Source of the DNA: Aporrectodea caliginosa | Taxonomy: Eukaryota; Annelida; Clitellata; Crassiclitellata; Lumbricidae | NCBI GenBank assembly: GCA_020284085.1 | Contig: JACEVL010000019.1 | Coordinates: forward strand, 302,501-366,500 | Reading direction: 5' to 3' | DNA length: 64,000 nt | Shown here: piece after piece, positions 57,841 through 64,000 of the stretch | Position numbering within the stretch: position 1 is the stretch's first letter | Layout of the letters: each line of letters starts with the position of its first letter | Program-made: the position numbers and the translations under genes | Notes under the pieces: generated by a model | What the model saw: the letters and a program-made list of their open reading frames with translations, nothing else | What the model was told of the DNA's origin: nothing | The model's database searches: none

Positions 57841-60110
57841 AGGAGGAGAAGAATCAGTATTGGATGGCTTGAAGAGTTCGGTTTTCAGTCGTGCGTGAAA
57901 CGCTGCAGAGAAGAAGAAGAAGCGGAGGAAAGGTGACATTAAAAGACAAGATAGTAGGATGAGGAAACTGGCGGAATTCTTTTGGAAGTTCGATCAAAAG
58001 AGTTGATCTGAACGGCGTTGTATAGGTAAGATATAAAATTGTGTGATTGGTTCGCTGAGGATCTTTAGCCAATTAAGTGATTTGAAAACACCGTCAAGAG
58101 CGTTCTGCAGTGTACTGCATGCAAAATTAAACGGCTACAAACACCTGTTTGTAGGCGCTTTATTTAGGAAAAGTTGATATTGTACAAAAGAAAGTTACAG
58201 GATACATGTATAAAGTTTGGAACGAATAAATGAGGTGGCTTTTGTGCATAGAGATAAAGTATTATTAGTCGCAATTGACGAAGGTACCGAAAACGCATAT
58301 ATAGCAGATGCGTGATAGCTGAGTAGGTGATGGGCGTGTGCGGCATTACATGCGGCATTATGGCAGTACCAGAGATTCCAACTACAAGGAACAGGTTTTT
58401 AGTAGAGATATCATGATAATTATATTGTTTCAAAGGCAGCATAGATGTCAAAAGGACACAAACAAGACACTTGTTGACGGCCTATCCTCATGACAAGTTT
58501 GCTGTACAGCGAGATGAAGACTATTTCAGTGGAGTGATGCTCGGTGTAGGCAGATTGATTTATTTTGAGAAGCTTGTTTGAGGTAAGATAGCTGAGGCGG
58601 AAGAGGTCAACCTATTCGGAGAGTTTCGATAGGAAAGAGTGATTTTAAATTGGTGAAGTTCTTTGAAGAAGGATGTTTTTTAAAGAGTAGTTTAACGACT
58701 GTTTTCAAAAATCATAGGAAAACACTGTCGACAGAAACTAATTGATGACATTTATTATAGTACAAGCCAGAAGGGTTGTTGAATAAAGAGATCGGGCTTG
58801 GGTCAAATTCGCACCGTTTCTTTTCAGAGGACTGAATGAGAGTAGTTATATCTGCTTGAGTAACAGACTCGAACAGACGAAAGATGATGGGAGTAGACTA
58901 TATAAGGATGAGAAAGAGTCGGCAATGGATGCACGTGGGATAGAGTTAGGGACAGAGTGAAGATTGGCGAAGATTGTTTATGGTTTTCCAAAGATTTCGA
59001 CAACTGGATGAATTCTAAAGAAAAGAGGTGATAGATACCATATTTTGGCTAACAGGAATTGGCCATGATATCTATTAGTCAAAGTTTTAAGTCTACTGAG
59101 AATAGCGAGATGACCAGTCTGTATGCTCGTTCCAGACGACGGTAAGATGACTTAAGACTGAAAGAATAAAAATTAAAACCACGGATTTTTACAAAAGAAT
59201 TTCAGATTTACTTAACGTATCGTATCGTATCGTATCTGAGAATTTTTACAGTGCCTCTTATAGTACTAGCTATTCAGCGTGACAGCCCGAGGAATAAGGA
59301 AGTCATCGAGCAACGAAGGGACCCCGACTAAAATTATGATTGGAGAGTGGTTGTTGTTGAGATCCGACATGGTGGCATTGTACTGATATGGTCAATTGGG
59401 TATTGACGAGAAGGGAGGAGGATTCAATATCGAATTTGAATGCAGCAAGATCGATGAATCTGATTCAACGGAATGAACATAGTTTGGGTGGCGGACGGGG
59501 AAGGGCCGGTTTTTTAATTTGGTGAATATGGAATACCGATCACAGGGTAAGTTGAGCTTTTGCAACTGAGGATCAGTGACAGACCGGGAATGGCAGTTGC
59601 AATGACCAAGTGAAGAGTGAGGAGATTGTTGTGAGTGGGAAAAGAAACATGTTGCATCAAATGAATGCACTAAGGAAGACAAGAAAATTGGTCCGATGGT
59701 CTGGAGATGCTGTGGTTTAAATCAACAGTGCGGATGAATTGATGGGGTGTGTGATGACAGCAGCAGGCAAACAGAATTCCCCAGGAAAATCGCTGATGAC
59801 GTAAGAGGTCGTTCGATGTTATAGATCTTTAGTTTAGATGGAGGGGGGGTGTAATTTGATAGTAAAAGATGATGATTTGAAGGTTTGATACTTGTAGGTG
59901 CATGAGTGGAGAGGACAGTAGTTGGTTCGCGAATCAGGAAGGCAGTTCCGCCTTCAGGAAAGGAGGTGAAACTATCGGATAAAGATCTGATAAGCTGACG
60001 ATTGAATAACAATACAACCGGTCCAACACAACTGTGATTTGACAAAACCTTTCTTGCAAAGTTCAGAAATGCACATTGAAGCCTGAACACCATTATAGCA
60101 AAATGCAAAC
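57840..60110 (-). mobile_element. L2-like LINE, decayed, endonuclease to 3' end
   Basis: On the minus strand the 5' part (60110-59730) encodes an endonuclease-like stretch with GGTAFLIREPTTVLSTHAPT and KLKIYNIERPLTSSAIFLG. 59682-59392 may hold the next part of it. The middle (59390-58140) is too decayed to read. The 3' part (58130-57850) matches the C-terminal region of the LINE at 37423 (FHARLKTELFKPSNTDS-like). A rough whole-element relic. Confidence 0.6.
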
Positions 60111-60224
60111 GGATACAATTACAAGGTTTTCTGAAGTCACTCGCTTTTATTCGAATCTCAATGCGTTCTCGAATGACAGAATTATGTATGTCTGATGCAT
60201 TTTTACGCTAACCCTCATGCTTCA

Positions 60225-60705
60225 AATCTGATTTAGTCACGCCTTTACTTGAAAAACCTGACCTTGACACCAGAAACCTTTCTAACTTCAGACCTGTCTC
60301 CAAAAAATCAATAACATTTCCAAGATCCTTGAACGTCTGTGTCTTACGCGTATCAAGAAACACATCACTTCCTCTCAAAACTTCAGTCCTTATCAGTCAT
60401 CTTTCCGCGAAGGCTATTCCACTTAAACTGCTCTGCTCCATACACTGGATGATATCTTCTCGTCTATTGACAATGGAAAAGCCTGTCTCTCACTATGCCT
60501 TGATCTCAGTGCAGCCTTCGACACCATAGACCACCAGCTTCTCCAAAAGCTTTGGTGTCTCTGATACTGCCTTAAACTGGTTAGCTTCATACCTGTGTGA
60601 CCGGAATCAGCAGGTTGGCATTGGTACCGTTCGGTCTGAGTCCACTGTTTGCACTACTGGAGTGCCACAAGGATCTGTCCTCGGCCCTTTATGCCAAAAT
60701 GAGTT
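60225..60705 (+). mobile_element. L2/CR1-type LINE, RT fragment
   Basis: Frame-shifted pieces in order: LEKPDLDTRNLSNFRPVS, KILERLCLTRIKKHI, FREGYST, LSLCLDLSAAFDTIDHQLLQ, LNWLASYLCDRNQQVGIG and GVPQGSVLGPLC. These are reverse transcriptase motifs up to just before the catalytic YADD, where the match ends. Confidence 0.85.
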
Positions 60706-60915
60706 AAAAACTTGAAAATGGCCAAAGGATCGTTTAAGAAATATTAACTGTATGAAACGTTCTTCTACTGTACATGCAGAACACGTTTCTGACATCAAAA
60801 TAATTAAACGTTTGGTGTCTTGTTTAATAACTTTTGCTGATATATTTATGGTGAAACAACAACAGAAAATGGTTACTTGCAACAAATTTCTATTAATTTG
60901 GCCAACACTGTACAG

Positions 60916-62936
60916 CAGTGGTTTTCATTTTTTCAACCTTTTTGTAGTGGCGGAACCCTACACAAAACACCCATTTGCTCACGGAACCCGTAGCTTATCT
61001 TGCAACTTGTAATGTTGGGTTAATATTTAGATTTTGTAATTTTAAACTTAAAATATCAGTTATGTGCATCTCTGGTGCATACTATTGTTATATTACAGAT
61101 ACATACTTTAGCACTCTAGTGTGGTGAACAAAAACAATTTAATTGAACAACTGCATGTTTATTTTATTTCGCCAGCAACTATTTCTGACATATAGATAGA
61201 ATATTGAAAATAATCTGGAACAGTATTATAGAAACGCTACGTTGCTAGTAACTTTCATAAAGTTTAGTGCAAAATTTCTGCCTGATGGCTTCGGCATATA
61301 ACAGTTTAATTCTCGGACTAATCGTAGAGAGACACACGTTATTAGTCCTGAAAGAACAAGATTTTTCTCGCTTTTGTTTCTTTGAGGTCGTCATGGAAGA
61401 AAAACTGAATTCGAATAGGTAACTAGGCCTATACTATAGTCAAAAATTGCAGTAGAATTCGCAAAGTTTTTACGATAGATTTTCATTCTTTTTCAACCAA
61501 TATCCAATAAGAGTCTTAGTCCAGCTCTGAATGCTTCTATTTAAGTAAGTAAGTATATTCTTTATTCAACCAATTGCATATCCGCACTTTGGTGTACGGC
61601 TTTTTGAGGGGGGGAGTAGCCCATGGAGTACATGCCCCGGGTTTCCTAGGACCGCAGAGAAGAGGCGTGAGTCAGCAGTGTTGCAGAGCTGTTCAAATGA
61701 TGGACTGTCCTCTGGCAGGTACCGCAGACGAATCAGACGCCGCATCGCCGACTGAAGGCGGTTCTTTTCTTGTTGTCCTGCAAACCCCCACCAAGCCGGA
61801 GCAGCATAGAGCATTCGGGCCACCCTTGTAGCACGAACCACGTCGTATAGCATAGGGCCTGAAAGACCATGCGCCACGAGGATGCGCAAGGCATACAGCG
61901 ATTGTCTGGCCTGACAACATAATTATACGGATGATGTGTGACTCGAAACTCAAAGCTTCGTTCATTGTAACGCCCAAGATGACCATGCTGGAGACCCTTG
62001 TCAGTCCCGGAGTAGTAATCGGAACCGCGTCACGCCCAGCACGCCCCCGTGGCCGACGAATCACCATCTCAAAGGTCTTTTTGAGTTCAGTTTTAAGTTA
62101 CAGGTTGCAGCCCAATCTGTGGCGTGGTCTAGTTCTGCTGCATGCGATCGTTGCACTATGTGAGGCTGGTATCAGGAGATACGTGTCGTAAGCATATTTG
62201 ATTAACATGTTTGAAGGGTGGATCGTCTTGAGTTTTGAAATAGCTGTTATAAAGTTAGCTGGTCCCAAACCCGATCCCTGAACTATGCTGGCGCAGATAC
62301 TAATAATTGCGGAAAGTAAGCCATTGAATTTGGTTGCATGTTTACGATTGTCTAAAAAGGCAATTATCCAGTAATAAATACAGTCAGAGTAATCTCGGTA
62401 AAAAAAGTTCTATTAGTCGCGATTCAGCGAGTTCTTCTCCACTTTGAAAAAAAACTCACCAAGGGAAGAATTACAAATGGTTTCTAACCCAGTCGAAGGC
62501 CAAATGCTCCACAGGCTTTAGCCTACGGACAGAAAATAATTATTGAGACTGTTGATAAGAGCGTCTAAATGTTTCAAATTCAACGTTAAAATTTCATGGT
62601 ACTTTATGTGAACGACATTTGGAGACGTAGTATCTAGAATTGCATTTGATGAAGTGCTCTTCCAAATTACAAGTCACTAGTAGACTCATTCAAAAGGCCA
62701 AGTATGTAGTATCATGACAACTAAAATGCTAAAAATACATTCACGTAGTAGGTCCTAAGGTTAATTACTGCAACATAGGAGCGTGTCAAGCAAGAATGAC
62801 TGAAAGCTGTAAAGAATTCTGCTTATTGTCAATCTTTTGTGAATTAAGTTGGTATTTTTCAAATTTTATATTGAACTGCGGCGGAACCGCTGGCCGAACC
62901 CTTGGGGTTCCTCGGAACCCCGGTTGAAAACCACTG
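60916..62936. mobile_element. hAT-like element with a nested LINE
   Basis: The ends are CAGTGGTTTTCATTTTTTCA and, inverted, CAGTGGTTTTCAACCGGGGT, a common hAT form. The flanking octamers (CTGTACAG and CTCTATAC) agree at only 5 of 8 bases, so the target duplication is weak. The interior has no transposase I recognise and contains the LINE copy at 61547-62388. Confidence 0.65.
61547..62388 (-). mobile_element. CR1-like LINE family A copy 2 (5'-truncated)
   Basis: Nearly identical to the 3' part of the copy at 12157-16365. It has the GTAAGTAAGTA tail at 61547, then the C-terminal coding region (ARMLYAAPAWWGFAG) and RT sequence up to the region matching 14255. It lacks the piggyBac-like insertion, showing the uninterrupted TTAA at 62093-62096. 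A small deletion near 62100-62180 and a frameshift in the C-terminal region inactivate it. Confidence 0.88.
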
Positions 62937-63346
62937 CTCTATACAGACATAAATTGATATTTGCATAGATTTATACATATATACATACATAGACAGATAC
63001 ATGCGCACATGCTTGTATTAACTTACAGCATACTGATATACAAACGTTAGGCTGCATTGCATCGTTGATTATGGAATGATAAAACTGCGCAACTGGTACA
63101 GCTCTGAGTTCCGTCCAACAACCCCTTCTATCTATACTGGAAAGACAGGATTGTAATTTTAGTCTGCTCTTGAGGATGTTAAAGACATCTTTCTTGTGTT
63201 TGTTTTGTGTCTTAATTTTGTTCTCAGTTTATTAATTCAGATTCCTTTAATTATTAGCTGGATTTTCGTAAATAAATATGCAGTATTTAACAATGAGGTT
63301 GTTTGTAAATTATTGAATTTCGTGATATCAATAGCAATAAATTTAC
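62937..63346. other. Intron of gene B, homologous to the intron after CUB 2
   Basis: 63165-63346 aligns with 49800-49970 (GAGGATGT near 63173 and 49818; TTCTTGTGTTTGTTTTGTGT against TTCTTGTGTTTTACTGTGTT; CAGTTTATTAATTCAGATT against CGGTCTATAAATTCAGATT). The rest shows nothing recognisable. Confidence 0.55.
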
Positions 63347-63515
63347 CTGACGTTATATCGTACGTGAGATTGAAACCTGAGTATATATAGGCAGTGTTGT
63401 TATCTGTGTGAAAATGCACTTTCACAAGATTGCATGAGGATATCGTCAATGCCGCTGGAAGCTGTGAGCCAGAATAGGATGACGATGTAAATGTGTTTCC
63501 AGATGCACACGTAAT
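63347..63515 (-). CDS. Gene B, CUB domain 1, second-half exon
   Basis: On the minus strand the acceptor is ATTTCTAG before 63515 (phase 0) and the donor G|GTAAAT follows 63347 (phase 1), so it joins in phase to the first-half exon of CUB 2 at 57127. The 56 codons encode ITCASGNTF, SYSGSQLPAALTISSCN, VKVHFHTDNNTAYIYSGF and NLTYDITS. It is a close duplicate of 49971-50133. An N-glycosylation sequon (NNT) and another (NLT) are visible. The matching first half of this CUB domain is not seen before the window end and should lie further right, as should the signal peptide. Confidence 0.85.
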
Positions 63516-64000
63516 CTAGAAATACAACCAATAGAGCAGACGTGGTTTTAGTAAATGTACACGGTAATTGTGATTGTAATGTAACATTTACATAGCGACG
63601 CTTTACTGCACAATGATTCAGTGGCGCTCTCTACGATAGTCTATGTGAAATCTAGTGTCATTTAGAACCTAAAATGTTTCGCTTTGCAAACATGGCTCAC
63701 ATAAATAGAAGTCACAAATTGCAGGCTCGCGCACAATCGTTGACCCAACCAATGGCTTCCTAATGACAGTAATACAGCAAGTTCAAAATCTCTGAAGCAC
63801 GTAGAGTCTAGAATTAGGTACGACGATGAACGATGTGATCCACCGCAAATGGCTCACGTTTGTCTCATCGTCCAGCGGTCCCTGATAGATCGACGATGAC
63901 ACGGCGATATATAATGCATTGGACTGCATTAATTTTTACAGCAATTTTAATCAGCACTATTTCAGACTCGCAAGATTTATCAAACAAATTCTGCACTTTG
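63516..64000. other. Probable intron of gene B with a LINE/SINE 3' tail
   Basis: TGTAATGTAACATTTACATAG followed by CGACGCTTTACTGC and CAGTGGCGCTCTC (63574-63640) is the minus-strand 3' hairpin end of an L2-like LINE. The rest is unassigned, with no CUB first-half exon visible. Confidence 0.45.

Overview
This is an AT-rich window of animal nuclear DNA, not microbial. Coding sequence is split into short exons separated by introns of several kb. The rest is mostly transposons, SINEs, satellites and microsatellites nested in one another. The exon types (Ig, CUB, a membrane segment, a tyrosine-rich tail), the many CR1/L2-type LINEs and tRNA-derived SINEs, and a frequent AGGCCTA-like motif fit a marine invertebrate, possibly a deuterostome such as an echinoderm. 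That placement is inference.

The host content is the 3' parts of two related receptor genes that converge on the middle of the window. Gene A (+ strand) has an Ig-domain exon (8176-8421), a transmembrane exon (16448-16570) and a terminal tail exon (22573-22913). Gene B (- strand) has half of one CUB domain (63347-63515), a second CUB domain split over two exons (56952-57127 and 49971-50133), a transmembrane exon (41369-41500) and a terminal tail exon (39592-39785). All seven exons were found by reading both strands for splice sites and phase. Their reading phases join correctly. The transmembrane exons, tail exons, the start of the intron after the transmembrane exon and the 3' flanks of A and B are recognisably homologous, but the ectodomains are unrelated (Ig against CUB). 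Both tails carry paired YxxL motifs of ITAM-like form; gene A has the tail module twice. The simplest reading is an inverted duplication that gave two single-pass receptors sharing a signalling end and differing in what they bind. The 5' ends of both genes lie outside the window or were not recognised.

Layout: 1-8 kb holds SINE and LINE fragments and a hAT-like element filled with a 25-bp satellite (1579-5164). 8-23 kb is gene A with introns carrying a CR1-like LINE (12157-16365) broken by a piggyBac-like element, a mariner broken by a hAT element, a piggyBac-like MITE and a decayed transposon-type gene. 23-28 kb is a 200-230 bp satellite starting in the 3' flank of gene A, with several inserted MITEs. 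28-35 kb is LINE and SINE debris. 36-39.5 kb is inverted satellite monomers plus an L2-like LINE in the 3' flank of gene B. 39.6-63.5 kb is gene B, whose introns hold LINEs, SINEs, hAT and piggyBac-like elements, a decayed transposon-type gene and a nearly perfect 1615-bp tandem duplication. 57.8-63 kb holds further LINE remnants and a hAT-like element containing a second copy of the CR1-like LINE.

No true tRNA, rRNA, CRISPR array or complete host gene was seen. Coordinates of decayed elements are approximate.
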